Source: Streptomyces durmitorensis
GTDB taxonomy: Bacteria; Actinomycetota; Actinomycetes; Streptomycetales; Streptomycetaceae
Direction: 5' to 3'
Assembly (NCBI RefSeq): GCF_023498005.1
Contig: NZ_CP097289.1
Coordinates: 558,001-622,000 of the forward strand
DNA: 64,000 bases
Made by a program: the position numbers and the translations under genes. A model generated the notes under the pieces. That model searched no databases. It saw only the letters and a program-made list of their open reading frames with translations, and was not told where the DNA came from. This document shows positions 15,557 to 24,418 of the stretch, piece by piece (positions within the stretch are counted from its first letter, which is position 1; every line of letters begins with the position of its first letter).

Positions 15557-16824
15557 CCACCACCGTCACGCGAACCGCAGAAGAGGCGTCGCCCCACGTG
15601 CTGCGGCGCGTGTTGTCCGTGCTCGTCCTCTCGCAGGCACTCGGCGGCGCGGGCATGGCGGCCGGCATCACGGTCGGCGCGCTGCTCGCCGAGGATCTGC
15701 TCGGTTCCACGGGTCTGGCCGGGCTGCCGACCGCCCTGTTCACCGCGGGCGCGGCCCTGGGAGCCGCGTTCATCGGGCGGGTCTCTCAACGCCACGGGCG
15801 GCGCCCCGGCCTGGCGCTGGGGCACGGCATCGCCGCGCTCGGCAGTATCGGAGTCGTGGCGGCGGCCGCGGGCCAGTGGGCAGGGCTGCTGCTGGTCTCG
15901 CTCTTCGTGTACGGGGTGGGTACGGCCACCGGGCTGCTCGCCCGGTACGCGGGCGCCGACCTCGCCCCGCCCGAGCGGCGAGGTCGCGCCACCGGCACGG
16001 TGCTGCTCGCCACGACGCTGGGCGCGGTCGCGGGACCCAACCTCGTGGGACCCACCGGTGCGCTCGCACACGCCTGGGGCATCCCGCGTCTTGCCGGGCC
16101 CTTCCTGCTCGCTGCACTCGCCTACACGGCCGCGGGTCTTGTGCTGTTGGTGTGGCTGCGTCCTGACCCGTTGTTCCTGGCCCGTCTCCAGCAGCCGCAG
16201 AACGTCGCGGGCACCCAGGGGCCGGTGCCGGATGCCATGGGCACCTCGCCGACACCCCGGGCGTCGGAACGCTTCTCCCCCGGGGTCGTCACCGGCGCCA
16301 CCGTGATGATCACCGCCCAGCTGGTCATGATCGCCGTGATGACGATGACTCCTCTGCACATGACCGGGCACGGCCACAGCACGCAGGCCGCGGGGTTCGT
16401 CATCGCCCTGCACGTGGGCGCGATGTTCCTGCCCTCGCCACTGAGCGGTCTGCTCGCCGACCGGGTCGGCAGACTGCCCGTGGCGGCAGCTTCCGGTGCC
16501 GTCCTGCTGGGCGCGGGCGTACTCGCCGGCCTCGCCCCGCCGGACAGCATGCCGCTGCTGGCCTGTGCGCTGGTGCTGCTCGGCCTGGGCTGGAACCTTG
16601 CGCTGGTCAGCGGCACCGCCTTGATCACCGATGCCGCCCCGGCCGACCGCCGTGCCTCGGTGCAGGGCTTGGCCGACGTGGGCATGTCCTTGGCGGGTGC
16701 GACGGGTGGCATGGCCTCGGGCCTGGTGGTGGCGGGCGGCGGCTATCCGCTTCTGGCGATCGCCGCGGGAACCCTGGCCCTCGCGGTGATCCCCATGGTG
16801 GCCCTTCGAGGTGCTTCACGCTGA
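15553..16824 (+). CDS. MFS exporter of the peptide cluster
   Basis: A 423-residue, 12-helix major facilitator. GRVSQRHGRRPGLALGHG follows TM2 and SGLLADRVGRLPVAAAS is the equivalent loop in the second half. A long polar central loop (about residues 205-235) divides two six-helix halves. ATG 15553 overlaps the stop of the upstream gene by four bases, so it is translationally coupled. The likely job is export of the peptide-derived product or self-resistance. MFS proteins normally carry small molecules, which would fit a short, proteolysed product. Confidence 0.85.
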   Translation: MTTTVTRTAEEASPHVLRRVLSVLVLSQALGGAGMAAGITVGALLAEDLLGSTGLAGLPTALFTAGAALGAAFIGRVSQRHGRRPGLALGHGIAALGSIGVVAAAAGQWAGLLLVSLFVYGVGTATGLLARYAGADLAPPERRGRATGTVLLATTLGAVAGPNLVGPTGALAHAWGIPRLAGPFLLAALAYTAAGLVLLVWLRPDPLFLARLQQPQNVAGTQGPVPDAMGTSPTPRASERFSPGVVTGATVMITAQLVMIAVMTMTPLHMTGHGHSTQAAGFVIALHVGAMFLPSPLSGLLADRVGRLPVAAASGAVLLGAGVLAGLAPPDSMPLLACALVLLGLGWNLALVSGTALITDAAPADRRASVQGLADVGMSLAGATGGMASGLVVAGGGYPLLAIAAGTLALAVIPMVALRGASR

Positions 16825-17011
16825 CGGCCGGTCAAGTCTCTGGTGCCGCTGCTCCGGCGAATCGCATCGGAAGTCGGATGCGTGAGAGGCGTTTTCCGGG
16901 GCACCCGCTCTATTGAGCCCCGCCGCGTCCCCCCGTCGCGGCGGGGCCGCCGCGTGCCTCAGCGCTGGACGGCGCCGCTGGTCGCCGATGGGGTGCGGGA
17001 AGATGATCCGC

Positions 17012-17452
17012 ATGACACGCGACAGCGAAACAGGCGCCCCCAGCATCGACAGCGCAGGCCCTCTGGCCGTGGTGGCAGCCGCGATCGTTCAGGAGGGGCG
17101 CCTGCTGGTCGTCAGCAAGCAGGCGGCTCCCACCGTCTTCTATCTGCCGGGCGGAAAGCCCGATGCGGATGAGGCACCGCTGGAGACCCTGGTCCGTGAA
17201 TTGGACGAAGAGCTCGGGGTGGAGCCCCTGGAGCCTCGGTTCCTGGCCGATGTCGAGGCCATGGCCGCCCTTGAGCGAACACCCATGAGGCTGTCGGTCT
17301 TCGAGGCGCGCATCGGCCAGGTTCCCGAACCCGCCGCCGAGCTGTCCGCCCTGCGGTGGATATCGGGGCAGGAGCGGGATGTTCGGCTCGCCCCCGCGGT
17401 CAGGGATCATGTCCTGCCGCTGCTCAGGCAGCGCGGAGCCCTGGCGTCGTAG
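17012..17452 (+). CDS. Nudix hydrolase
   Basis: A 146-residue hydrolase of nucleoside-diphosphate-linked compounds. The Nudix box is complete (G-x5-E-x7-RELDEELGV, from GKPDADE), so Mg2+-dependent pyrophosphohydrolysis is expected. ATG 17012 is chosen because GGGAAG lies nine bases upstream. An in-frame ATG at 17003 is the alternative. It is monocistronic and convergent with the siderophore operon. Substrate unknown. Confidence 0.88.
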   Translation: MTRDSETGAPSIDSAGPLAVVAAAIVQEGRLLVVSKQAAPTVFYLPGGKPDADEAPLETLVRELDEELGVEPLEPRFLADVEAMAALERTPMRLSVFEARIGQVPEPAAELSALRWISGQERDVRLAPAVRDHVLPLLRQRGALAS

Positions 17453-17474
17453 CGAGGCACGCGGCCGCCGCCCG

Positions 17475-19541
17475 CTAGCGGCGGCTGCGCACCAGCAGGT
17501 ACACGAAGTAGGGCGTCCCTACGACCGCCGTCATGAGTCCCGCGCCCAGTTGCGCCGGGGCGATGACCGTCCGGCCCAGCAGGTCCGCGAGGCAGACCAG
17601 GATCGCGCCGAGCAGCATCGCGGCCGGGACGACGCGTACGTGCCGTCGTCCCACGAGTGCGCGTGCCGCGTGCGGTGCCACGAGTCCCACGAAGCCGATC
17701 GTGCCCGCCGCGGCCACCGCGGTGGCGCTGAGCAGCACGCTCACGATGAGGAAGCCGAGGCGTCCGCGAGCCAGGTCCAGGCCCAGGAGCCGGGGGGTGT
17801 CCTCGTCGAGCGACACGAGGTCGAGTTCCTTGCGGCGCGCGACGGCGATGACGGTCGCCACCACCAGCACGCCCGCGACCGGCAGGAGGTCGGTGCCGGA
17901 CCGGCCGTACGTGGAACCCGAGAGCCAGATCAGTGCCTTGGTCGCGCTGAACCGGTCGGTGAGCACGATCAGGAGGCTGATGAGCGCCATCGTCCCGGTG
18001 GACACACCGAAGCCGACGAGGACGAGCCTGCTGTTCTGGAAGCCGCCCTTGGCCGCGAGTCCGAAGACGACCACGGCGCTGACCGCGGCACCGGCGAATG
18101 CCGCGCCCGCGATGCTCCACGATCCGGAGCCCGGTGCCGTGGTGACAAGGAGGATGGCGCCGAGCGCCGCTCCCCCGGAGACGCCGAGGACACCGGGTTC
18201 CGCGAGCGGATTGCGGGTCACGGACTGCACGAGGGTGCCGGACAGCGCGAGCGCGGCACCCGCGAGGAGCGCGGCGAGCACCCGTGGCACACGGGTGTCG
18301 AGGACGAAGGTGATGGCTTGGCCCGACTGGCCCCGGACCCAGTTGGCCACGTCGCCGAGCAGGAACGTGCTGTCGCCGACGAGCACCGCGGTGATCGTGA
18401 CGCCGACCAGCACGCCCACGAGGAGCACCACGGTGACGACGTACGCGGTCCGGCTCGGGATGCGCAGCCGGTCCGGCGCTGCCGCACCGGCGCCGTCGCG
18501 GGTGCGCATCGCCATGACGACGAGGAACACGGCGCCGACGACGCTGGTGATGACGCCTGTGGGCACGGTGACCGCGGTCTGGGACGACGTCACGGCGCGC
18601 AGCAGTACGTCGGAACCGAGCACGAGGGCGGCGCCCACGAGACCCGCGACGGGGATGCGGGTCCGGTGGCGCAGGAGGGCACGGACGCGGCCGGCGAGCG
18701 GGCGCACCAGAGCCGGAGCGCACAGGCCCACGAAGGCGATCGGCCCGGCCAGCGTCACCGTTCCGGCGGCCAGCAGCGACGCGAGGACGACGGCCGTGAC
18801 GCGGGTGCCGCGCACCGGGATGCCGAGGCCGCGCGCGGCGTCGTCGCCCAGGGCCAGGGCGTCGATGCGGCGGGCGATCAGCAGGAGGCCCGCGAGCGCG
18901 GCCGCGATGACGGGCGCCATCTGGGCCACACCGTCGAATCCGTTCTGGCTGATGCTCCCCTGGCCCCACTTGTAGAGGCCCTCGGTCCGTTCGGGGTACA
19001 GCAGGAGCAACGCCTCGGTGATGGCGTTGAGCCCGAGGGCGAGCGCGCTGCCCGCCAGGACGAGGCGCACCGTTCCGGCACTCCGTCCCGCGAGGACGAG
19101 GACGACGGCGGCAGCGGCGAGGCCGCCGACGAACGCCACGCCCGACGAGGCGAGCAGCGGAGCCGTCGCACCGCTGGCGACCAGGAGGGTCAGCGCGAGG
19201 TACGAACCGGCGTTGACGGCGAGGGTGTCCGGTGCGGCGAGCACGTTGCGGCTGATGGCCTGGAGGGCGGCGCCGGCCGCGCCGAGCGCGACGCCGACGA
19301 GTATCCCGGCGACCATGCGCGGCAGGCGCGAGGCGATGACGACGGAGGAGTCGCCCTGCTCGGCCTGGCCGGTGAGGGCTCTCCACACCTGGCCGGGGCC
19401 GACGGACGCGGTGCCTTGCGTGATGTCGACGACGGCCAGGACGGCGACCAGAAGGATGAGACCGGCCGTCACCGCGACCGCGCCCGTGGGGGACGCGACC
19501 GCGCGCTCGGGCGTGGTTGAGGGCGTTGCGGTGACGGCCAC
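17475..19541 (-). CDS. Iron-siderophore ABC transporter permease, double-length (FhuB-like)
   Basis: A 688-residue protein made of two FecCD-type permease halves in one chain (about residues 15-340 and 355-688), with some 18-20 hydrophobic segments. Each half has a GTVTLAGPIAFVGL- or GTIGFVGLVAPHAARALVG-type loop, the coupling region that contacts the ATPase. Most FecCD permeases are about 340 residues and work as a pair. This is the fused, FhuB-like form, so no second permease gene is needed. GTG 19541 follows the lipoprotein stop by six bases, with GGAG overlapping that stop. Last gene of the iron-controlled operon. Confidence 0.9.
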   Translation of the reverse strand: MAVTATPSTTPERAVASPTGAVAVTAGLILLVAVLAVVDITQGTASVGPGQVWRALTGQAEQGDSSVVIASRLPRMVAGILVGVALGAAGAALQAISRNVLAAPDTLAVNAGSYLALTLLVASGATAPLLASSGVAFVGGLAAAAVVLVLAGRSAGTVRLVLAGSALALGLNAITEALLLLYPERTEGLYKWGQGSISQNGFDGVAQMAPVIAAALAGLLLIARRIDALALGDDAARGLGIPVRGTRVTAVVLASLLAAGTVTLAGPIAFVGLCAPALVRPLAGRVRALLRHRTRIPVAGLVGAALVLGSDVLLRAVTSSQTAVTVPTGVITSVVGAVFLVVMAMRTRDGAGAAAPDRLRIPSRTAYVVTVVLLVGVLVGVTITAVLVGDSTFLLGDVANWVRGQSGQAITFVLDTRVPRVLAALLAGAALALSGTLVQSVTRNPLAEPGVLGVSGGAALGAILLVTTAPGSGSWSIAGAAFAGAAVSAVVVFGLAAKGGFQNSRLVLVGFGVSTGTMALISLLIVLTDRFSATKALIWLSGSTYGRSGTDLLPVAGVLVVATVIAVARRKELDLVSLDEDTPRLLGLDLARGRLGFLIVSVLLSATAVAAAGTIGFVGLVAPHAARALVGRRHVRVVPAAMLLGAILVCLADLLGRTVIAPAQLGAGLMTAVVGTPYFVYLLVRSRR

Positions 19542-19547
19542 GGTCTC

Positions 19548-20528
19548 CTACTTCTTCAGGCTGTCGACGAGGGCGTCGATGTACGCCTCCATCGCCTCGG
19601 GGCCGCCGAACATCCAGATGCCGTCGGGCAGGCGGTGGACCTCGTCGTCCTTGACGAACGGCAGCGACTTCCAGACGGAGTTGTCGGCGAGCTCGTCGGT
19701 GAACACGTCGGAGCTGCCGTCGCTCTTGTTGCCGAGGTAGACGAACTTCACGTCGTCACCGAGCGCCGTGAGGCCCTCGACGTCGGTGGTGGCCAGCCCG
19801 TAGTCCTTGTCGCCCTTGATCTTCCAGTCGTTCTTGAGGCCGAGGTCCTCGTTGACTGCGCCGAGGAGGGAGTTGCTGGTGTATCCGCGTATGGAGACCT
19901 GGTTGGAGGCGGCGTAGCCGTCGGCGAAGGCGACCTTCGAGCCGTCGAGCTCGGCCTCCTTCAGCGCCTTCTTGCCTTCGGCGACCTTCGCCTCGTACGA
20001 CTCCTTGGCCTTCTTGGCCTCGCTGGTCGTGCCGGTGGCCTTGGCGATGACGTCCAGGGTGTCGAACATCTGGCCCACCTGGTCGGCGCCGTCGGCGGCC
20101 TTGACCTGGAGGACGGGGGCCACCTTCTTCATCTGCTTCACCGCGGAGGCCGACATGTCGGTCGTGGTGACGATGAGGTCAGGGGTGAGCCCGGCGAGGG
20201 TGTCCATGCTCGGCTCGCCGCGGGTGCCGATGTCCTTGGGGTCGTTCTTCAGCGGAACCGCGGAGTCCCACGCCTTGTATCCCTTGACGTCGGCGACACC
20301 GACGGGGTCCACGCCGAGCGTGACCATGGATTCGACGACGTTCCACTCGGTTCCGACGACCTTCTTGGCCGGGCCGTCGAGCTTCACCGACGCGCCGCCT
20401 GCGTCGGTGAGGGTGATCGGTTCGGACTTCTTGTCCGAACTGGCCTTCTCGGGCTCGGACGTGCCACAACCGGACAGGATGAGGGCAACGGCGGTGGCGG
20501 CCGCCGCGGCGATGAGGGGGCGTCTCAT
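19548..20528 (-). CDS. Iron-siderophore substrate-binding lipoprotein
   Basis: A 326-residue extracytoplasmic binding protein. The signal peptide ends in the lipobox LSG-C21, so it is anchored to the outer face of the membrane by a lipid. A FecB/periplasmic-binding type II fold is suggested by VVGTEWNVVESMVTLGV, LAGLTPDLIVTT and a late DDEVHRLPDGIW segment. ATG 20528 overlaps the ATPase stop (ATGA). The bases just before the ATG are CCTCCTC, the complement of a ribosome site, so translation probably depends on coupling. It binds a ferric siderophore of unknown type. Confidence 0.92.
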   Translation of the reverse strand: MRRPLIAAAAATAVALILSGCGTSEPEKASSDKKSEPITLTDAGGASVKLDGPAKKVVGTEWNVVESMVTLGVDPVGVADVKGYKAWDSAVPLKNDPKDIGTRGEPSMDTLAGLTPDLIVTTTDMSASAVKQMKKVAPVLQVKAADGADQVGQMFDTLDVIAKATGTTSEAKKAKESYEAKVAEGKKALKEAELDGSKVAFADGYAASNQVSIRGYTSNSLLGAVNEDLGLKNDWKIKGDKDYGLATTDVEGLTALGDDVKFVYLGNKSDGSSDVFTDELADNSVWKSLPFVKDDEVHRLPDGIWMFGGPEAMEAYIDALVDSLKK

Positions 20529-21397
20529 GAGGAGGTGTGGAGCCTTTCGCTTCTGCTGTGGTGGCGGCCTATCGCGCGGGTGCGCAGCCGGCCGGTGAGG
20601 GGGTCTGTGTCGACCTCGATGCGGATGCCGTAGGTCTCGGAGAGGCGCTCCGGGAGCAGTACGTCCGCGGGGGCGCCGTCGGCGACGATGCGCCCGGCGT
20701 CGAGGAGGGCGATCCGGTCGGCGACGGCGGCCGCCTGGTCGAGGTCGTGCAGGACGACGCCGACCGCGATGCCGCCGTCGTCCGCGAGGTCACGCATCAG
20801 GTCGAGGAGTTCGATCTGGTAGCGCAGGTCGAGGTAGGTGGTCGGCTCGTCGAGGAGGAGCACGCCGGTCTCCTGGGCGAGACAGCTGGCGAGCCACACC
20901 CGCTGCAACTGTCCGCCGGAGAGCTGGTCGACGGCGCGGTCGGCGAGGTTGTCCACGCCGGTCAGGGTGAGCACGCGCTCCACCACGGCGGCGCCCCCGA
21001 CATCCGCCTGGCCCCAGCGGCCCCGGTAGGGATAGCGGCCGAACTCGACGACGTCACGGACGCTCAGGCCGCCGGGCGTGGGGCGTCCTTGGGTCAGGAG
21101 CGCGACGCGACGGGCGAACTGGCGGGCGGTGAGGTCGAAGCCGTCGGCGGCATCGGCCGTGCCGGAATCGAGGGTCAGCGTGCCGCGCCGGGCGCCCTGC
21201 AGGCGGGCGACGGTACGCAGAAGCGTCGACTTGCCGCTCCCGTTGGGGCCGACGAGAGCGGTCACTTCGCCGGGCCTGAGCTGGATGGCAGCGTCGTGGA
21301 CGACATCAACACCGTCGTACGACACCGTCATGTGCTCGGCGGACAATTCGTGACCGCGCGGACGTGTGGCGCTACCTGCGCGTTCACCTGATCTCAC
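20525..21397 (-). CDS. Siderophore ABC transporter ATP-binding protein
   Basis: A 290-residue ATPase. Walker A is GPNGSGKST (residues 50-58), the signature is QLSGGQLQR, Walker B is VLLLDEPTTYLDL and the switch histidine is in VVLHDLDQA. It powers ferric-siderophore import with the next two genes. The start is probably GTG 21397; an internal ATG about 22 residues in is possible, since the first residues are not family-like. The iron box lies six bases upstream of the GTG, so repression by an IdeR/DmdR regulator would block the whole operon. Confidence 0.9.
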   Translation of the reverse strand: MRSGERAGSATRPRGHELSAEHMTVSYDGVDVVHDAAIQLRPGEVTALVGPNGSGKSTLLRTVARLQGARRGTLTLDSGTADAADGFDLTARQFARRVALLTQGRPTPGGLSVRDVVEFGRYPYRGRWGQADVGGAAVVERVLTLTGVDNLADRAVDQLSGGQLQRVWLASCLAQETGVLLLDEPTTYLDLRYQIELLDLMRDLADDGGIAVGVVLHDLDQAAAVADRIALLDAGRIVADGAPADVLLPERLSETYGIRIEVDTDPLTGRLRTRAIGRHHSRSERLHTSS

Positions 21398-21402
21398 GGC
21401 GT

Positions 21403-21421
21403 GCAGGTTAGCCTAACCTTA
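21403..21421 (-). promoter_or_regulatory. Iron box (IdeR/DmdR/DtxR operator)
   Basis: AGGTTAGCCTAACCT (21405-21419) is a perfect inverted repeat around one central base. Over the 19-bp window it matches the DtxR/DmdR consensus TTAGGTTAGSCTAACCTAA at 16 positions. It sits directly before the siderophore ATPase gene, predicting repression under high iron. Confidence 0.9.
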
Positions 21422-21575
21422 GTCTGGCTGGAAGTAGGGGGTCCGAACCCGGGCGAAGGCCGCGAGGCGGCACACCCCTGGCGGAGGCTGCGGCTCATCA
21501 CCCTTTCGCCCCTCAACCGGGCGTCTTGTCGGCCCAGTTGAGGCGAGCCGCCCACGCGCGCATAAGATCGACGGC

Positions 21576-22313
21576 ATGGCGACACGGCTTGTTCAAATCG
21601 CAATGAACGCTCGGGACGACTCCGCCCTCGGCGGGTTCTGGGCCGAGGTGCTCGGCTGGGGCGTTTCCAGCGAGGGCCCCGGCGTGACCAACATCGAACC
21701 GGCGGGCCTCGGCTATCCCGACCCCACCGCCCTCTTCCTGGACGTCCTTCGCGTGCCGGAGCCCAAGACCGTGAAGAACCGTGTGCACATCGACCTGGCC
21801 AGCACCTCCGACGCCCATCAGGCGGAGTTGGTCGCGCGCCTCAAGGGTCTGGGGGCGAAGCCCGCGGACGTGGGCCAGGGCGATGTTCCCTGGACCGTCC
21901 TTGCGGACCCGGAGGGCAACGAGTTCTGCGTCCTTGAGCCGCGGGAGATCTATCGCGACACCGGGCCGGTGGCCGCGGTGGTGGTCGACTGTGTGGATCC
22001 GCGCGCCATGGCCCGGTTCTGGGGCGAGGCGATGGACTGGACCGTGCACGAGGTGACCGACGACCGTGCGGCGCTGCGCTCCGCCCAGGGCGTCGGCCCG
22101 TATCTGGAGTTCCTCCGCTCTCCCGACGCGAAGACGGTGAAGAACCGCATCCACCTCGACCTCCGCCCGTACGCCGGTGACGATCACGAGGCGGAGGTGG
22201 CCCGGCTACGGACTCTGGGCGCCGTCGACGTCGACCTCGGTCAGGGCGATGTGCCGTGGACGGTCCTGGCCGACCCCGAAGGCAACGAGTTCTGCGTCCT
22301 CACCCCGCGCTGA
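21576..22313 (+). CDS. Two-domain VOC (glyoxalase-like) protein
   Basis: 245 residues with two copies of the VOC fold. Each half ends in the same sequence, GQGDVPWTVLADPEGNEFCVL (a shared 20-residue stretch begins at Q), showing an internal duplication. RVHIDL and RIHLDL are equivalent metal-ligand strands. Such proteins act as dioxygenases, isomerases or antibiotic-binding resistance proteins. Here no substrate is deducible. A TAAGAT hexamer at 21563-21568 ends eight bases before ATG 21576 and there is no ribosome site, so the mRNA is probably leaderless. Confidence 0.87.
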   Translation: MATRLVQIAMNARDDSALGGFWAEVLGWGVSSEGPGVTNIEPAGLGYPDPTALFLDVLRVPEPKTVKNRVHIDLASTSDAHQAELVARLKGLGAKPADVGQGDVPWTVLADPEGNEFCVLEPREIYRDTGPVAAVVVDCVDPRAMARFWGEAMDWTVHEVTDDRAALRSAQGVGPYLEFLRSPDAKTVKNRIHLDLRPYAGDDHEAEVARLRTLGAVDVDLGQGDVPWTVLADPEGNEFCVLTPR

Positions 22314-22321
22314 GGTCCGCC

Positions 22322-22357
22322 CGATGCGCCCGATGCGGTCGATGCGGTCGATGCGGT
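22322..22357. repeat. 9-bp direct repeats GATGCGGTC
   Basis: Right after the VOC stop the sequence runs GATGCGCCC, then GATGCGGTC three times in a row. The last copy merges into the following terminator stem. Probably replication slippage in non-coding DNA. Confidence 0.6.
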
Positions 22358-22388
22358 CGGCACCGGTGACGCTTCGGTGCCGACCGCA
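22352..22388. terminator. Bidirectional terminator between VOC and secreted-protein genes
   Basis: TGCGGTCGGCACCG (22352-22365) pairs perfectly with CGGTGCCGACCGCA (22375-22388), a 14-bp stem with a 9-base loop between two convergent genes. Confidence 0.8.
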
Positions 22389-22399
22389 CACACGCACCG

Positions 22400-23005
22400 T
22401 CAGTACAGCTTCGCGACGGCCTTGATGGTCGTGGTCTTGAAGTCGGCCACCTGCGCGTGGGCGAAGTTGCCCATCTGGCCCCACTGGACCAGCGTCACCG
22501 TGTTCCCGTCCCGGCCGACCGAGAACATGTTGATGTCGGATGCTCCCCACGTGGCCTCGGTGTGGACACCGTAGACGTGGGCGCCTTCCTCGACGTTCAG
22601 CTTTCCGTAGTACTTCTGCGTCGCGGTGATCTCGGGATCCTGCTCCATCACCTTCGCCGCGCAGCCTGCGAGGTCCTTGCGCAGCAGGGCCGCGAAGTCC
22701 TTGGCGCGCTGCTCGCTCCGCTCGACCACCGTCACTTGAAGGGCGCCGGTGTCGTAGTCCGTGCGGTAGGCGCGGTGCACGGAGATCGACGGCAGCGCCT
22801 CCCCCACACACATCGGCAGCGGGTCGGGCTGCCCCGCGGTCACCGGTCCCGCACTCCACGCCGACGTCGCGTGCGGCGGCAGTTCGGCCGGAGCCAGGAA
22901 CCGGGGCGAGTCGGCGGCGGCCGCCGGACCCGTACCGGCGACCACACCCGCCACGGCCACAGCGGCCCCCAGTGCACACAGTCCTCGGCTCATGCGAACA
23001 CTCAT
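22400..23005 (-). CDS. Secreted hypothetical protein
   Basis: A 201-residue exported protein. The signal peptide (MSVRMSRGLCALGAAVAVAG...) ends in an AAAA/D-type cleavage region near residue 31. The mature part contains two cysteines (MCVGEALP and LAGCAAKV) that could form a disulfide, and a conserved-looking end (GQMGNFAHAQVADFKTTTIK). ATG 23005 has GGGGAG nine bases upstream; ATG 22993 is a weaker alternative. No enzyme motif is recognised. It is probably a small extracellular or wall-associated protein. Confidence 0.75.
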   Translation of the reverse strand: MSVRMSRGLCALGAAVAVAGVVAGTGPAAAADSPRFLAPAELPPHATSAWSAGPVTAGQPDPLPMCVGEALPSISVHRAYRTDYDTGALQVTVVERSEQRAKDFAALLRKDLAGCAAKVMEQDPEITATQKYYGKLNVEEGAHVYGVHTEATWGASDINMFSVGRDGNTVTLVQWGQMGNFAHAQVADFKTTTIKAVAKLY

Positions 23006-23290
23006 GATCGTCAACTCCCCGTTCTCGGAAGCACAGCCTGCCTGTTGCTCCCACGCCACGTACGACCCGCGACACCCCGAACCCGTTGCCCTCGCCCACG
23101 TCACAGGCCTGTCCGCGATGTCACCGAACGGTAATACGCACACCTGGGGCGGCTGCGGCCGACAAGCGGGGGCAGGGGAAGATTGTGTGCCGCCCGCCTC
23201 CGCGTAACGGACACGGGCGACCGGCGTCCAAGGGTGGAGCGGGGATGGCGGCGCGGTAGGCCGCCGGCGACAGACAACGAGGAGTACGCC

Positions 23291-24232
23291 ATGGACAGTT
23301 CCGCGACGCCTGCGCATGCGGCGTCCGCCCGCGTCTCGGACGGATCCGGCACGATTCCCGCCCCTGCCGGGCGGGCCGGTTCCCCGTCCCCGTGGGGACG
23401 GCGGGGCGCCGCGCTGCGCCGCACCCCGGTGGCGATGTGGAACGACGACGTGTCGGACTGGGCCGCGGCGCTGACGTACTACGCGATTCTCGCCCTGCTG
23501 CCCGCGCTCCTTGTCACGGTCAGCCTGATCAGCCTGGTGAGCCCCGGCACGACCCAGACACTGATCGCCGAGGTCACCGACTGGGCACCCGCACAGTCGG
23601 GCAGCGCCTTGAACGACGTGCTCACCGAGATGGCCGGCGCACGTTCCGCCGCCGTGACGGTCGTGGTCGGCGGCGGTGTCAGCGCGCTGTGGTCCGCCTC
23701 CAGTTACGCGGCGGTCTTCCGGCGGGCGCTGCACGCGATGCACGGCGTGAAGGACACGCGGCCCGTGTGGCGCAAGGCGCACCGTGTGCTGATGACCGCC
23801 CTTGCGCTGCTCGCACTGCTGGCCGCCAGTGCGGTCGTGCTCGTCCTGAGCGGCTCGCTCGTCCAGGCCGTCGGGCGGCGCGCGGGGGTCGGCGACGCGG
23901 GGCAGACCGTGTGGAGCGTCATGAGGTGGCCCGCGCTGGTCTGCCTGGTGGTCCTGCTCGTCCACGTGCTCTTCCGCAACGCGCCGCCCTCCGCACGCGG
24001 TTGGCGCCACAGCCTGCCCGGCGGACTGCTGGCCGCGCTGCTGTGGCTCCTGTCCTCGGGCCTGTTCACCCTGTACGCCTCGGGGTTCGGCTCCTACGGC
24101 AAGCTGTACGGCTCGCTCGCGGGCGTGGTGGTCTTCCTGGTGTGGCTCTGGATGTCCAACCTGGCGCTGCTGGCCGGAGCTCAGTTCACGGTGGAGATGG
24201 CCCGCGCCCCGGTGCCCGTGCACACGAGCTGA
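23291..24232 (+). CDS. YihY/BrkB family inner membrane protein
   Basis: A 313-residue membrane protein with six predicted helices. A Ser/Ala/Pro-rich cytosolic head of about 45 residues precedes the family motif WAAALTYYAILALLPALLV. Later segments include SSYAAVFRRALHAMHGV and GSYGKLYGSLAGVVVFLVWLW, which are diagnostic. Its biochemical role is not established; the former label 'ribonuclease BN' is wrong for this family. GAGGAG lies seven bases before ATG 23291. No operon partner. Confidence 0.9.
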   Translation: MDSSATPAHAASARVSDGSGTIPAPAGRAGSPSPWGRRGAALRRTPVAMWNDDVSDWAAALTYYAILALLPALLVTVSLISLVSPGTTQTLIAEVTDWAPAQSGSALNDVLTEMAGARSAAVTVVVGGGVSALWSASSYAAVFRRALHAMHGVKDTRPVWRKAHRVLMTALALLALLAASAVVLVLSGSLVQAVGRRAGVGDAGQTVWSVMRWPALVCLVVLLVHVLFRNAPPSARGWRHSLPGGLLAALLWLLSSGLFTLYASGFGSYGKLYGSLAGVVVFLVWLWMSNLALLAGAQFTVEMARAPVPVHTS

Positions 24233-24418
24233 CACGCAGCCCCGAGTCGTGCGCCCCCGGGCGGAAATCCGGGTCCGTGTGCCCGCGTGTGCCCTTCCCT
24301 GCGCGCCGCGTGCGCTCCCCCCGCAGGGGTTCGGATCAGGCACACACCGGTGATACGCCTGAAGGACAAACTACTCGCGTACGTGTTCGCCCACGCGGCA
24401 TCGAAGAGGAGTCATCCC

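Noticed and set aside
17379..19520. 713-codon plus-strand frame opposite the double permease
   Set aside because: It is a mirror of the permease gene (Glu/Arg/Asp/His rich) with no domain; long antisense frames are normal at this GC content.
22322..22357. GATGCGGTC repeats as the start of a CRISPR-like array
   Set aside because: Units are 9 bp, directly abutting and without spacers; simple tandem repeat.
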